This document shows positions 34,273 through 43,614 of a stretch of 64,000 nt of DNA, piece by piece; within the stretch, counting starts at the first letter, position 1; each line of letters opens with the position of its first letter. The stretch is taken from contig NZ_FMZB01000002.1 of assembly GCF_900101385.1 (NCBI RefSeq), positions 434,001 to 498,000 on the forward strand, read 5' to 3'. The position numbers and the translations under genes are program-made. Origin of the DNA: Terribacillus halophilus. GTDB taxonomy: Bacteria > Bacillota > Bacilli > Bacillales > Amphibacillaceae. The notes beneath the pieces are model-generated. The model saw only the letters and a list, made by a program, of their open reading frames with translations, did no database searches and was not told the DNA's origin.

Positions 34273-34746
34273 ATGCGAGTTGTTAAATTTTCACCGCTGT
34301 TACTGACGTTCTTTCTCCTTGCTGCCTGCTCTGCGGATCCTGAAGCAGCTGATCATTACGCAAAACGGGAAGAAGTGAATGTGATCATTGAAGCTCCTGC
34401 ATCCATCGAAGCTGATTCTGCTCCGCAAATCGATGTAAAGCTGACGCAAGATGGACAAGTGCTTGAACAGGAAGCATCCGTCCATTTCCTTGTTTGGAAA
34501 GATGACAACAAAGCAGATGCAGAATCGATTCCAGCATCATTAGAAGACGGAACGTATCACCTGGAATATAACTTCCCATCAGATGGTGTTTACTTTATAA
34601 AAGCAGATGTAAAGGTCGATAACATTCATTTGATGCCAACGAAACAAATCAGAGTCGGTGAATTGACCGAAGAAGAGAAGGAAAAGATTTTAGAAGAACA
34701 GGAACAGAAAAAACAAGAAAATAGTGGTGGCCACCATCACCATTAA
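34273..34746 (+). CDS. FixH/YtkA-like lipoprotein with His-rich tail
   Basis: A lipobox (LLAAC, Cys near residue 18) precedes a YtkA/FixH immunoglobulin-like domain (VNVIIEAPASIEADSAPQID, VHFLVWKDD, GTYHLEYNFPSDGVYFIKADV). A Glu/Lys-rich helix follows, ending in NSGGHHHH. Four terminal histidines suggest metal (Cu, Ni or Zn) binding. ATG 34273 with GGAG upstream starts within 17 nt of the PepSY stop, so they form an operon. Confidence 0.75.
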   Translation: MRVVKFSPLLLTFFLLAACSADPEAADHYAKREEVNVIIEAPASIEADSAPQIDVKLTQDGQVLEQEASVHFLVWKDDNKADAESIPASLEDGTYHLEYNFPSDGVYFIKADVKVDNIHLMPTKQIRVGELTEEEKEKILEEQEQKKQENSGGHHHH

Positions 34747-34753
34747 TTGATAG

Positions 34754-34787
34754 AAAGCCGTATTTCTTCCAAAATACGGCTTTTTTA
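34754..34787 (+). terminator. Terminator of the PepSY-FixH operon
   Basis: AAGCCGTATTT and AAATACGGCTT form a hairpin with a short loop, followed by TTTTTATT. Confidence 0.85.
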
Positions 34788-34846
34788 TTTGGAAATATCT
34801 GTTACGATAGAACGGTAGTTCACTTTTATCTGAAACGGTGATGGTT

Positions 34847-35998
34847 ATGCAGAGGCTTCGAACATATATAGAGAAAGTTGATTATATCTACTTCTCTCTC
34901 ATCGTACTGCTTGGACTGGTCAGTTTAGTAAGTTTATATCAAGTACAGCTATTGCAAGGAGAATATTTCGTCTTTCAGCAGATTGTCTGGTATGTCATCG
35001 GTTTAGGAGGCTGTTTCATCGTCTCTTATTTTCTTGATTTGGATATACTGAAGCGTCTATCACTTTTTGTTTATCTGTTTTTCCTGCTGCTACTGATCGG
35101 CATCCTGATTGCCCCTGGCAGTATCTCGAAGGAAATCAATAATGCATACGGCTGGTATTCCATCGGCGGTTTTTCTTTCCAGCCTGCCGAATCGATGAAA
35201 ATAGGGCTGATCTTATATTTGGCCCAGGTGATCAGTAAAGGGACGGATGCATCTCCCACTCTCAAAGAGGAAATGTGGCTCATCGGGAAATTGACGATCA
35301 TCACCTTGATCCCTGTAGCTGTCGTCATGCAATTCCCTGATTTCGGAAATGCGATGGTCTATCTTGCTATTTATGGAGCGATGTTGCTTGTCTCCCGTGT
35401 GCGGATCAAAACGATCCTGCTCATCTTCTCGGTACCATTAGCCATCGTCCTTACCTTGACTGTTACATACTTTGTCACAACTGATTTCTTCCTGGATCGA
35501 ATACTGGGCATGCTGCCAAGCTACCAGGCAAGCCGGTTTTATGGCTGGCTGCAGCCGGAAAAGTATACTATTTCCGGTTATCAGCTGAACCAGTCCATCA
35601 TGGCGATTGGTTCAGGTAATGTGAGCGGCTATGATCATCTCCCTCATGTACCTTATGCATATTCCGATTTGATTTTTGCTGTCATTGGCGGTGTCTTCGG
35701 TTTTGCCGGGACCAGCATTGTGCTGATGCTTTACTTTACGCTGATCTATAAGATCGTCATGATCTCCCAGCGCTATCATGATTCCTTCGGTACCTTGGTT
35801 GGTGCAGGAATTGCTGGATTCCTCACATTCCAGATTTTCCAAAACGTCGGTATGAGTATCGGACTGATGCCTGTTACAGGGCTAGGTTTGCCGCTTATCA
35901 GCTACGGAGGGAGTGCGCTTGTCATTTCGCTGGCTTCGCTTGGGCTGATCCTTAATATGCGTGTGAACACGATGACATTTATGTTTGGGAGCAAATAG
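34847..35998 (+). CDS. FtsW/RodA/SpoVE-family glycosyltransferase
   Basis: A SEDS-family protein with about ten helices that polymerises lipid II into peptidoglycan with a partner PBP. Conserved pieces are YGWYSIGGFSFQPAESMKIG, HVPYAYSDLIFAVIGG (SEDS HxxxxxDF-like region) and VTGLGLPLISYGGSALV near the C terminus. It lacks an adjacent PBP or division gene, so it is probably an extra paralogue rather than the main FtsW or RodA. The start is uncertain (34838, 34841 or 34847); GGTGAT favours 34847. Confidence 0.85.
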   Translation: MQRLRTYIEKVDYIYFSLIVLLGLVSLVSLYQVQLLQGEYFVFQQIVWYVIGLGGCFIVSYFLDLDILKRLSLFVYLFFLLLLIGILIAPGSISKEINNAYGWYSIGGFSFQPAESMKIGLILYLAQVISKGTDASPTLKEEMWLIGKLTIITLIPVAVVMQFPDFGNAMVYLAIYGAMLLVSRVRIKTILLIFSVPLAIVLTLTVTYFVTTDFFLDRILGMLPSYQASRFYGWLQPEKYTISGYQLNQSIMAIGSGNVSGYDHLPHVPYAYSDLIFAVIGGVFGFAGTSIVLMLYFTLIYKIVMISQRYHDSFGTLVGAGIAGFLTFQIFQNVGMSIGLMPVTGLGLPLISYGGSALVISLASLGLILNMRVNTMTFMFGSK

Positions 35999-36059
35999 CG
36001 TTTACTTCTGCTCGCATATACGTTATATTATTCGTAATTACTACTATTAAGGTGAACGT

Positions 36060-37379
36060 ATGCAGCATAAACAATATCTAGCACTCGCACTCCCACTGAC
36101 ATTATCGACAATCACGACGCCATTACTCGGCGTTGTCGATACGGCAGTTGTCGGCCAGCTTTCCGATGCCTCCTATATTGGCGGAGTCGCCATCGGTACA
36201 ATTATATTCAATACGATGTATTGGCTGTTCGGATTCCTGCGGGTCAGCACCTCCGGGTTCGCTGCACAGGCATCCGCCAGCCTGGATACAGAAGAGCATG
36301 TCATGGCATTGCTACGGCCTTTTGTGGTCGCTTTTGCTGTTGGTTTGCTATTTGTTCTCATCCAGCAGCCGATTCTGCACTACTCCCTCTCCTTCCTTGG
36401 AGCGAGTGATGCAGTCAATAGCAGTGCTTCAACTTATTTTTCCATTCGGATTTGGGGTGCACCATTTGCGCTTGCCAACTATGTCATCCTCGGCTGGCTG
36501 ATTGGCATGTCTTATATCAAAGCGACGCTTGTTCTCCAAATCAGCACGAATGTACTCAATATCATCCTTTGCATTCTGTCTGTCCATGTGTGGGATTGGG
36601 GAGTGGCAGGCGTGGGAGCTTCTACGCTAATTGCCGAGATTTTCTCCTGTGTGTTTGGCATTATATTATTGCGCAAATACGCCGGCAGCATCTGGCAGCA
36701 TCCATTTGTTCAAGCTTTGCGCCGTGCAGTGGATCCAAAACCTATGTGGCGCATGATGAGGGTCAATCGTGATCTGTTCATCCGAACGATATGCCTGCTC
36801 GTTGTCTTTAACTTGTTTACGGCAAAAGGAGCTGAGTTCGGGGAAGATGTGCTGGCAGCCAATGCGATCTTGATTCAAATTCACTATATGATGGCATATT
36901 TCTTTGATGGGTTCGCCAATGCATCCAGTATTGTCGCCGGCCGTGCACTCGGGGAACGCAATGAAAAACTTTTCTCGCAGTCGCTGCGTCTATCTCTTCA
37001 ATGGGGACTTGGTATCGCGGTGGCACTGGCACTTCTTTTCCTTGTTGGGCAGAAGTGGATTTATCCGTTGTTCTCCGATCAGCAGCATATCATTGAACTG
37101 ACCGCCTCCTATGCCAACTGGCTTGTGTTGTTTCCCATTGTGGCTAGTCTGGGGCTCGTCTATTACGGTGTGTTTACAGGTGCGACAGAGGTACGCTTTG
37201 TCCGCAATTCCATGATTCTTGCTGCTCTACTCTACTTAGCAGCACTTTATGCGCTGCAGCCACTTGGCAACCATGGTCTGTGGATTGCTTTCCTGTTGTT
37301 CAGCCTTGGACGTTCCGTCTTCCTCATCATGTATGTACCAAAGCTGCGCCGGCTGTTCCAGCAGACGGCAGCAGCCTGA
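36060..37379 (+). CDS. MATE-family efflux transporter, DinF-like
   Basis: The 439-residue protein has twelve predicted helices and MATE features: IPLTLSTITTPLLGVVDTAVVG-like N terminus, LRVSTSGFAAQASAS and FDGFANASSIVAGRALGE in the second half. It exports cationic drugs or metabolites with Na+ or H+. It is convergent with the Y-family polymerase gene, leaving 1 bp between stops. DinF proteins are SOS-linked in E. coli, but no LexA box precedes this gene. Confidence 0.87.
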   Translation: MQHKQYLALALPLTLSTITTPLLGVVDTAVVGQLSDASYIGGVAIGTIIFNTMYWLFGFLRVSTSGFAAQASASLDTEEHVMALLRPFVVAFAVGLLFVLIQQPILHYSLSFLGASDAVNSSASTYFSIRIWGAPFALANYVILGWLIGMSYIKATLVLQISTNVLNIILCILSVHVWDWGVAGVGASTLIAEIFSCVFGIILLRKYAGSIWQHPFVQALRRAVDPKPMWRMMRVNRDLFIRTICLLVVFNLFTAKGAEFGEDVLAANAILIQIHYMMAYFFDGFANASSIVAGRALGERNEKLFSQSLRLSLQWGLGIAVALALLFLVGQKWIYPLFSDQQHIIELTASYANWLVLFPIVASLGLVYYGVFTGATEVRFVRNSMILAALLYLAALYALQPLGNHGLWIAFLLFSLGRSVFLIMYVPKLRRLFQQTAAA

Positions 37380-37380
37380 A

Positions 37381-38637
37381 TCAGGCCTGGTGGCCTCCGA
37401 TTTTCGTACTGCGTTCGATCGTCATCCCGGCAGCTGTATAGCTGCTGGCACGCAGTATCGCAGTAGTCCCGAAGCGTGAGCGGATCTCATCCATCGCCCG
37501 GCTCAAATCCTTTTGCTTGCTTTTGTCCTCAAATAAGCTGAGCTGTGTCGCTTCTTCATTGTATAAATTGGTCAGGGAAACAGACACCCGTCTGATTTCG
37601 TGGCCTTTTTGGTAATGCTCGTGAAATAACTCCAGGCAGAGCTTATACATATCCGTCGTCAGATTCGAGGGGCTGGTGAAGGAACGGGAGCGGCTGAATC
37701 CTCCGCCATGCGGACTCGCATACCCTATTGACAAGTGGACTGTATTGCCTTCCTTCTTATCTCGCCTTGCCCGTCTGCAGGCTTCCTCACAGAGCTCCAG
37801 GATGATGGTCGGAATCTCTTCGCCTCGGTAATTTCGCAGCAGGGTGATACCATGGCCATAGCTCTTCTGCTCCTGCTTGACGAAATCTCCGAGCACCTCG
37901 CTCTCATCGATTCCCCATGCATGCCAGTACAACTGCTCCCCCATCACTCCATACCGTTTCTTCAAATGATCCATCGAAGCATGCGCCAAATGCCCGAGTG
38001 TGACAATGCCCATCCGGTTCAAGTTCCGCTGCATGCGGCGCCCGATTCCCCAAATATCCTGTATCGGAACAGGCCATAATAAACGCGGGACATCCTGATA
38101 GCGGCAAACGGCAATCCCTGAAGCTTGTTTCTTGGCATGGATATCCATCACGACCTTGGCAAGGAACTTATTGTCCCCGATTCCAATCGCTGCTGTGACC
38201 CCGAATTGCTCCAAGATATCCGCCTGCAGCTTGGCTGCTGTCTCTTCCGCAGTTCCATGCAGTTTTTCGGTACCATCGAGCGTCACCCAAAATTCATCGA
38301 CCGAATAGACGTGGATTGCTTCCATCGGAACATACTCATGCACAAGCTCGGTGATTGCCACCGAAACCTCCAGATAATCCTTCATATGCGCTTCGGCAAT
38401 CACGATTTCCGGATCTTCCGGCAGTTCGAAATATCGGCTTACATTGCTGACACCATGCTTCTTCTTCAACGCAGGACTGGCAGCCAGCACAATGCTGCCC
38501 GGCCGCTTCGTATCCCCCACCACCGCAAGCAATGCCGTCATCGGATCAAGGTCGCGTTTGACGCATTCCACACTTGCGTAGAAGCTCCGCATATCCACAC
38601 ACAATACCTCATGCTGCTGAAATTCGCTGTAATCCAT
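37381..38637 (-). CDS. Y-family DNA polymerase, UvrX/YqjW type
   Basis: An error-prone translesion polymerase of 418 residues. Palm motifs are LCVDMRSFYASVEC (catalytic Asp) and IHVYSVDEFWVTL (SVDE), then little-finger region at the C terminus. The thumb HhH stretch IWGIGRRMQRNLNRMG is present. Asn/Phe in DEFW in place of the usual DExY is as in YqjW. ATG 38637 with GGAGG upstream is the start. A LexA/DinR box 20 bp before it predicts SOS induction. Confidence 0.88.
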   Translation of the reverse strand: MDYSEFQQHEVLCVDMRSFYASVECVKRDLDPMTALLAVVGDTKRPGSIVLAASPALKKKHGVSNVSRYFELPEDPEIVIAEAHMKDYLEVSVAITELVHEYVPMEAIHVYSVDEFWVTLDGTEKLHGTAEETAAKLQADILEQFGVTAAIGIGDNKFLAKVVMDIHAKKQASGIAVCRYQDVPRLLWPVPIQDIWGIGRRMQRNLNRMGIVTLGHLAHASMDHLKKRYGVMGEQLYWHAWGIDESEVLGDFVKQEQKSYGHGITLLRNYRGEEIPTIILELCEEACRRARRDKKEGNTVHLSIGYASPHGGGFSRSRSFTSPSNLTTDMYKLCLELFHEHYQKGHEIRRVSVSLTNLYNEEATQLSLFEDKSKQKDLSRAMDEIRSRFGTTAILRASSYTAAGMTIERSTKIGGHQA

Positions 38638-38657
38638 CTTCTTCACCTCCAAAACGG

Positions 38658-38669
38658 GAACGAGTGTTC
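38658..38669. promoter_or_regulatory. LexA/DinR SOS box
   Basis: GAAC-GAGT-GTTC matches the Bacillus consensus GAACNNNNGTTC exactly and lies 20 bp upstream of the Y-family polymerase start, between its -10 region and ribosome site. Confidence 0.8.
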
Positions 38670-38818
38670 TTATATTAGATTACCCGATTTCTAGGTGTTA
38701 TAGTAGCTGTAATTTTTGGATGGGGAGGAAAATCGAAAAAAGATCGCCTGGAATACCTGATTATATTCCCGTTATTTGGTATTGTAGTTATGTAAAGGAA
38801 ATTCAAGAGGTGTTCAAA

Positions 38819-38992
38819 ATGAGAAAATGGTTGATTTTTCATTATGTAGCAGGAATCTTAGCAGCAGCTGAATTTATATATGATCTCGTTCTGGATGGAC
38901 ACATGAACTGGCTTTACCTAGCTATACTAATCAGTCAGTTGTGTGCTATATATGCTATGAAACGAGAACAAAACGAGCAAGCATCACATTAA
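38819..38992 (+). CDS. Hypothetical small membrane protein, 57 aa
   Basis: MRKWLIFHYVAGILAAAEFI begins the protein, and two hydrophobic helices (about 4-24 and 29-47) are followed by a charged tail. AGAGGTG is 5-6 nt before ATG 38819. No family is recognised. It stands alone upstream of the HAD gene. Confidence 0.55.
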   Translation: MRKWLIFHYVAGILAAAEFIYDLVLDGHMNWLYLAILISQLCAIYAMKREQNEQASH

Positions 38993-39072
38993 TTTAAAGA
39001 TTTCATTTAGTAATGAACTACGCCCTAAAAGATAAGGTGACACGCAACTTTTAGGACGCATATCAGCACTCA

Positions 39073-39900
39073 TTAAGAAAAGAAATGTTGCAGTGTTGAT
39101 TGAATACCGGCTGCATAAGGTGCTTCGCACATCTGACTATGCTTCTGCTTTGCCTCCACTGTTGCATTGGCAACCAGGAACCCATTTCCTGCATATTGCA
39201 GCATTTCAAGGTCATTCCCACTATCTCCAAAAGCATAAATCTGGGCAGGCTCTACCTTGCAGTGATTTGCCAAAAACTGGACTGCCGCCCGTTTTCCAGT
39301 TTTCAGTGGAATGAAATCAACATCATATGCCCCGTCCGGATCCCCTGCCTGTGGATTACACGCATTCACATTCAGTCCTATCTTAGCTGCAGCAGCTTCC
39401 TTTCTTAATCTGTGCATGACATCGGTCACATCATCTCCATCGGGAAAGTAATAGAAGTTCTTTTTATACGCACTCTGCCCATGCGATGTCTGTGGCTGTA
39501 GCGCTGTTCCATCCAGAGAAAGCTTTTGAATCAGCCTATCCACGAGTTGATTGAATTCTTCTTGAACAGGTAAAAGCCGTCTCCAATCGTGTATTTCCAT
39601 GAGCTCTCCATCGGCTGTGGTCTGGTAAAGTTCCGTTCCCAGATTAGCTGCAATGTAGTGGGGCATATACGTCAGATGTGCACGCTCCATTTTATCAGCC
39701 AGAGCTGTACAATCACTTCCAGTGACCCAAGCTATTTTCACATGATACTGCCTGGCAATCCGATCAAGATAGAGTTCCATTCCATGCAAATCCTCCAGCT
39801 GCCTATCCCCGCATGCATGAGGAAAATAAGTTTCATCGAAATCAAAACAAATAAGCGACTTTGTACTACCGCTATTGGCAAAGCATCTTTTTGCAGACAC
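39073..39900 (-). CDS. HAD-superfamily phosphatase (Cof / sucrose-phosphatase-like)
   Basis: A HAD hydrolase with a C2-type cap: motif I CFDFDETYF, motif II WVTGSDC, a Lys in LKTGKRAAVQFL (motif III) and IYAFGDSGNDLEMLQ (motif IV). Sugar-phosphate phosphatase activity is likely. I start at GTG 39900, because AAAAGGAGG lies just upstream; the longer frame would run into the operator and promoter. The gene is divergent from a LacI regulator that probably binds GGGAACGTTCCC. Confidence 0.78.
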   Translation of the reverse strand: MSAKRCFANSGSTKSLICFDFDETYFPHACGDRQLEDLHGMELYLDRIARQYHVKIAWVTGSDCTALADKMERAHLTYMPHYIAANLGTELYQTTADGELMEIHDWRRLLPVQEEFNQLVDRLIQKLSLDGTALQPQTSHGQSAYKKNFYYFPDGDDVTDVMHRLRKEAAAAKIGLNVNACNPQAGDPDGAYDVDFIPLKTGKRAAVQFLANHCKVEPAQIYAFGDSGNDLEMLQYAGNGFLVANATVEAKQKHSQMCEAPYAAGIQSTLQHFFS

Positions 39901-39931
39901 TGCAACCACCTCCTTTTCTACCATAAAAGAT

Positions 39932-39943
39932 GGGAACGTTCCC
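39932..39943. promoter_or_regulatory. Operator-like palindrome GGGAACGTTCCC
   Basis: A perfect 12-bp CG-centred palindrome, typical for LacI-family proteins, lies between the HAD gene and the divergent lacI-type gene. It falls in the spacer of a minus-strand promoter with -35 TTGACT at 39950-39945. Confidence 0.65.
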
Positions 39944-40007
39944 AAGTCAACAAGAAAAACAGATATGCTATGATATAGCTACATTTAAAGTCCAAGGAGC
40001 TGGTTGA

Positions 40008-40988
40008 ATGCGTACCATCAACGATATCGCAAGGCAATGCGGCGTTTCCAAAAGTACTGTCTCCCGCGTATTGAACGGGCATCCTTATGTGTCTGAACAA
40101 AAGCGGCAGAAGGTCCTTTCTGCTATCGAGGAAACCGGATTCACCCCTAACAATTTGGCTGTTCAATTTCGTAAGCGCAAGACCTCTGCCATAGGCATCA
40201 TCACGCCCCAAGTCGATCACCCTTATTTCGCATCACTCGTCCAATCATTATCGAATGCCTGTGCAGCAAAAGGATGGAAACCCGTTATCTTTCAAACATT
40301 CGGTGATAAAAAGCGTGAACTAGATGTATTCGCCAAGCTGAAACAGCGTGAGTTGGATGGTATAATCCTAACGTCATCAGCACTGGAAGCTCCCCTTTTA
40401 GCCCATTGCCTAGAAAATGGCCCGATACTTATTTGCAATGAGAAATATGAAATGGATACAACCGTATGCAGCCTGGACGAAGAGAGTGCCGCCTACACAT
40501 TGACCATGCATATGCTGCAAACAGGCAAGAAACGTCTTTTATTCTGCCTCGATCAAACTTCTCCATCCCAAGAAGCAAGATATAGAGGTTTTCTAAAAGC
40601 CTTAGCTGTGAAAAATTTAGCAGAAGGAGCAAAACGCATAGAAGCAATGGTAACGATTGAGGATGGTATTCGTTTAGGAAGCGAGTTATTTCGTAATAAC
40701 CAATCGCTGATAGATGGTATTTTTGCTGGGAGTGATTTCGTTGCGGCAGGTATTTTGCATGCTGCTAAGCAGCACCAAATTTCTGTACCCGAAAAGTGCG
40801 CAGTCACTGGGTTTGATAACCATCCTATTTCCCGGATTACCGATCCCCCGCTGACCACTTATGATAATGAAATTGCTGCCATGGCACAAGAGACTACTGC
40901 GCAATTAGATTTGCAGCTAACTGGTCATTCATATGTGCCCAAACATTTACTATGGAAGGGATATCTTGTACCGAGGAATTCCACATAA
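40008..40988 (+). CDS. LacI-family regulator 1
   Basis: HTH at residues 1-25 (MRTINDIARQCGVSKSTVSR) plus hinge helix, followed by a periplasmic-binding-type sugar domain (IGIITPQVDHPYFASLVQSL... GIFAGSDFVAAG... AVTGFDNHPI). It probably represses the divergent HAD phosphatase gene and itself through the palindrome at 39932. The effector is not evident. Confidence 0.88.
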   Translation: MRTINDIARQCGVSKSTVSRVLNGHPYVSEQKRQKVLSAIEETGFTPNNLAVQFRKRKTSAIGIITPQVDHPYFASLVQSLSNACAAKGWKPVIFQTFGDKKRELDVFAKLKQRELDGIILTSSALEAPLLAHCLENGPILICNEKYEMDTTVCSLDEESAAYTLTMHMLQTGKKRLLFCLDQTSPSQEARYRGFLKALAVKNLAEGAKRIEAMVTIEDGIRLGSELFRNNQSLIDGIFAGSDFVAAGILHAAKQHQISVPEKCAVTGFDNHPISRITDPPLTTYDNEIAAMAQETTAQLDLQLTGHSYVPKHLLWKGYLVPRNST

Positions 40989-40989
40989 G

Positions 40990-41030
40990 AAAGACCCGCG
41001 CTGCTCTCTTTTGTGCGTCGCGGGTCTTCT
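40990..41030. terminator. Bidirectional terminator
   Basis: AAGACCCGCG and CGCGGGTCTT close an 18-nt loop, with T-rich sequence on both sides, between convergent lacI and GH4 genes. Confidence 0.75.
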
Positions 41031-41033
41031 TCA

Positions 41034-42362
41034 TTATGCTTCTACTTTATTGAAAAACTGCGGCAAATGCGCTTTATGCGCTTCCAATAGGTCATCCATC
41101 AAATTTTTCGCGATTTCATCCGAAGGTACAAGCGGATTGATCGTCATCGCAAGCAGCGCAGTGTTGTAATCACCTGTTACAGCTGCTTCTGCTCCGACAC
41201 GCTCGAAGGATTTGATTTGCTGCACAAGTCCGCGTACAGGAACTGGCAGATCGCCGATACCGATTGGTTTTGGACCGTCTTTCGTAATGACGCAGTTTAT
41301 TTCGATGGCGGAATCGTTTGGAATGCTTTGGATAGCCCCGTTATTGATTGTGTTCACTGTCTGGATATCGCGTTTGTCATTGTAGATGGAGTTGATCAGA
41401 CTGCATGCTGCATCGCTGTAATATGCACCGCCTCGTTTGGACAGCTGTTCAGGTTTCTCTGCCAGATTAGGATCCTTATAAAGCTCAAACAAATCACGTT
41501 CGACACCTTGCACAACCTCGGCACGAGTACCTTCGTTTTCCGCTTCCTCAAGCTCTGCTTCCAGCATTTGCGAGGTCTTGTAATAATAGCGGTGGTATGG
41601 ACACGGGATAGCTTTCAGACCTTTGATAAAGCTAGGTTCCCAGTCAAGATTCTTGATGTTTCTCATCGTCATCTCATTTTTATCGGCACTTGTCATTTTA
41701 TCCAGTACGGTGTCCGTCACATTTTCCCCGTCCAAGTATACATTCAAGCCGAATACCATGTGATTCAGTCCAGCAAAGTCGATGTGCACACGATCTCCAT
41801 CGGCACCGAGCAGCTCTGCTACTTGCATCTTCATCATGATCGGCACATTACACAAGCCGACGACATTTTTGATATTGGAATAACGAAGCACAGCTTCCGT
41901 TACCATACCAGCTGGGTTCGTGAAGTTGACGAGCCATGCATTCGGGCAAAGCTCCTCCATGTCTTTACAGATATCCAAGATGACCGGGATTGTCCGCAAA
42001 CCTTTGAATAAACCACCTGGTCCGTTTGTTTCCTGTCCGATGACGTTATATTTCAATGGAATCCGTTCGTCCTTCGCCCGTGCATCCAAAAGGCCGACAC
42101 GGAATTGTGTTGTAACGAAATCTGCATCCTTCAAGGCTTCACGGCGATCCAATGTCAAATGCACATCGATCGGCAAACCAGCTTTTTCGACCATGCGTTT
42201 TGCCATGTTCCCTACGATTTCAAGCTTTTCTTTCCCTGCTTCCACATCTACGAGCCAAAGCTCTGTAATTGGCAATTCATCATAGCGTTTGATGAACCCT
42301 TCTACGATTTCTGGTGTGTAGCTTGACCCGCCGCCGATTGTTACGATCTTCAATTTTCCCAT
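41034..42362 (-). CDS. licH: 6-phospho-beta-glucosidase, GH4 (LicH-like)
   Basis: GH4 enzymes use NAD+ and Mn2+ to cleave phosphorylated disaccharides by redox elimination. The NAD loop is VTIGGGSSYTPEIVEG at the N terminus, the metal-binding Cys is in VVGLCNVPIM near residue 170, and the His is in DFAGLNHMVFG. The length (442) is normal. AGGAGG precedes the ATG. It faces a divergent LacI gene at 42542 but has no PTS gene beside it. Assignment to cellobiose/lichenan use is by homology to LicH. Confidence 0.88.
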   Translation of the reverse strand: MGKLKIVTIGGGSSYTPEIVEGFIKRYDELPITELWLVDVEAGKEKLEIVGNMAKRMVEKAGLPIDVHLTLDRREALKDADFVTTQFRVGLLDARAKDERIPLKYNVIGQETNGPGGLFKGLRTIPVILDICKDMEELCPNAWLVNFTNPAGMVTEAVLRYSNIKNVVGLCNVPIMMKMQVAELLGADGDRVHIDFAGLNHMVFGLNVYLDGENVTDTVLDKMTSADKNEMTMRNIKNLDWEPSFIKGLKAIPCPYHRYYYKTSQMLEAELEEAENEGTRAEVVQGVERDLFELYKDPNLAEKPEQLSKRGGAYYSDAACSLINSIYNDKRDIQTVNTINNGAIQSIPNDSAIEINCVITKDGPKPIGIGDLPVPVRGLVQQIKSFERVGAEAAVTGDYNTALLAMTINPLVPSDEIAKNLMDDLLEAHKAHLPQFFNKVEA

Positions 42363-42541
42363 GATTACAGCCTCCTATATGGTTACGTTTTAGATCTACA
42401 ACCACAGCTTAATTGCTGGAATGCATCCCAGGTCAAGTGCAAAATCGTAAGGAATTTGTAAAGGGGCAGCCCAAAGCTTACAAAACGTTCATTTTCCGCT
42501 AAAATAAAGGTAAGAAAGCGATTTCCAAAGAGGTGATGTAC

Positions 42542-43555
42542 ATGAGTAATATCAAGCAGATCGCACAGATGGCTGGCGTTTCCCGCAGCACTGTATCACG
42601 TGTCCTCAATCAACATCCTCATGTCCATGAAGATACTCGGCGCAAGGTTCAGCAAATCATTGATGAGCTGGACTATATCCAAAACAGCAATGCCGTGCAG
42701 CTGAAAAAAGGCAGGACGAATACAATCGGCGTCGTTTCCCCCTCCATCAGTCACTATTTTATGCAAATCGTCCAAGGCATTGCCGAAGCAGGTACTTCCT
42801 GCCATTACCAGACTTTACTATACCAAACGAACGAGAAACCAGATCAGGAATTACAGGCGCTGGAAATGCTGCGTCAAAAGAAACTTGACGGGCTGATTAT
42901 CCTGCGCTGCGGGATAGGCTGGGAAAAAGTCGCCGCCTATGCGAAATACGGTCCTATCATGACCTGTGAACCGCTGCAGCATCCAAAAATCCAATCCATT
43001 TATATGAATCATTATGAAGGGTTCCAGCTTGGCTTGGAGCATTTGATAGAAAAAGGCTATACCCGCATTGCCTGTACAATAGGTAGAGCCGTAAGCAGAA
43101 ACAGCCTGGAACGAAAGAAGGCATTCGAGGATATTTTGCAAAAGTACAACCTTCCCGTCCATCCCGAATGGATCCTGGATGAGACATTCACAGTCGATGA
43201 CGGACGCAAAGCTTTGCAGAAGCTATTAGCCGGCAAAGAGATGCCCGATGCGGTGATCCATGCCAGCGATTATGTTGCGGCCGGAATGGCAGCCCAAGCA
43301 CGAGCAAAGGGAATCCACGTCCCCGATCAGCTGGGGTTAGTCGGCTTTGAATCCGACCAAAGTGATATAGCCGGCTTGATGGAGCTGACACATGTACGCA
43401 ATCCTCTTAAGCAGATGGGGGCAGAGGCATTCCGCCGCATGTATGCGGAGCTGACCGCAACACCTTATACAGCAGCTGCCCTTTCCTTCTCCCTGACGGA
43501 ACGCCAATCCACTGCCCGAGGTGTGAATTCAGTTCAGATGGGAAGGGGGCATTAA
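42542..43555 (+). CDS. LacI-family regulator 2
   Basis: HTH MSNIKQIAQMAGVSRSTVSR, hinge, then the sugar-binding domain (TIGVVSPSISHYFMQIVQGI, VIHASDYVAAGMAAQA, LGLVGFESDQSDIAG). GAGGTGATG before ATG 42542 fixes the start; the frame could open 3 codons earlier. It is divergent from the GH4 gene and is the likely regulator of it. It shares roughly the same length and layout as the LacI protein at 40008. Confidence 0.88.
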   Translation: MSNIKQIAQMAGVSRSTVSRVLNQHPHVHEDTRRKVQQIIDELDYIQNSNAVQLKKGRTNTIGVVSPSISHYFMQIVQGIAEAGTSCHYQTLLYQTNEKPDQELQALEMLRQKKLDGLIILRCGIGWEKVAAYAKYGPIMTCEPLQHPKIQSIYMNHYEGFQLGLEHLIEKGYTRIACTIGRAVSRNSLERKKAFEDILQKYNLPVHPEWILDETFTVDDGRKALQKLLAGKEMPDAVIHASDYVAAGMAAQARAKGIHVPDQLGLVGFESDQSDIAGLMELTHVRNPLKQMGAEAFRRMYAELTATPYTAAALSFSLTERQSTARGVNSVQMGRGH

Positions 43556-43614
43556 GAAGTTCTATATATGTATAATCGTTCCGCGTGCTAGGATAGTGGC
43601 ATGGAGGTATGAAT

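Noticed and set aside
34838-34840. GTG as the start of the FtsW/RodA gene
   Set aside because: It overlaps the only Shine-Dalgarno-like sequence (GGTGAT), so ATG 34847 is preferred, though not proven.
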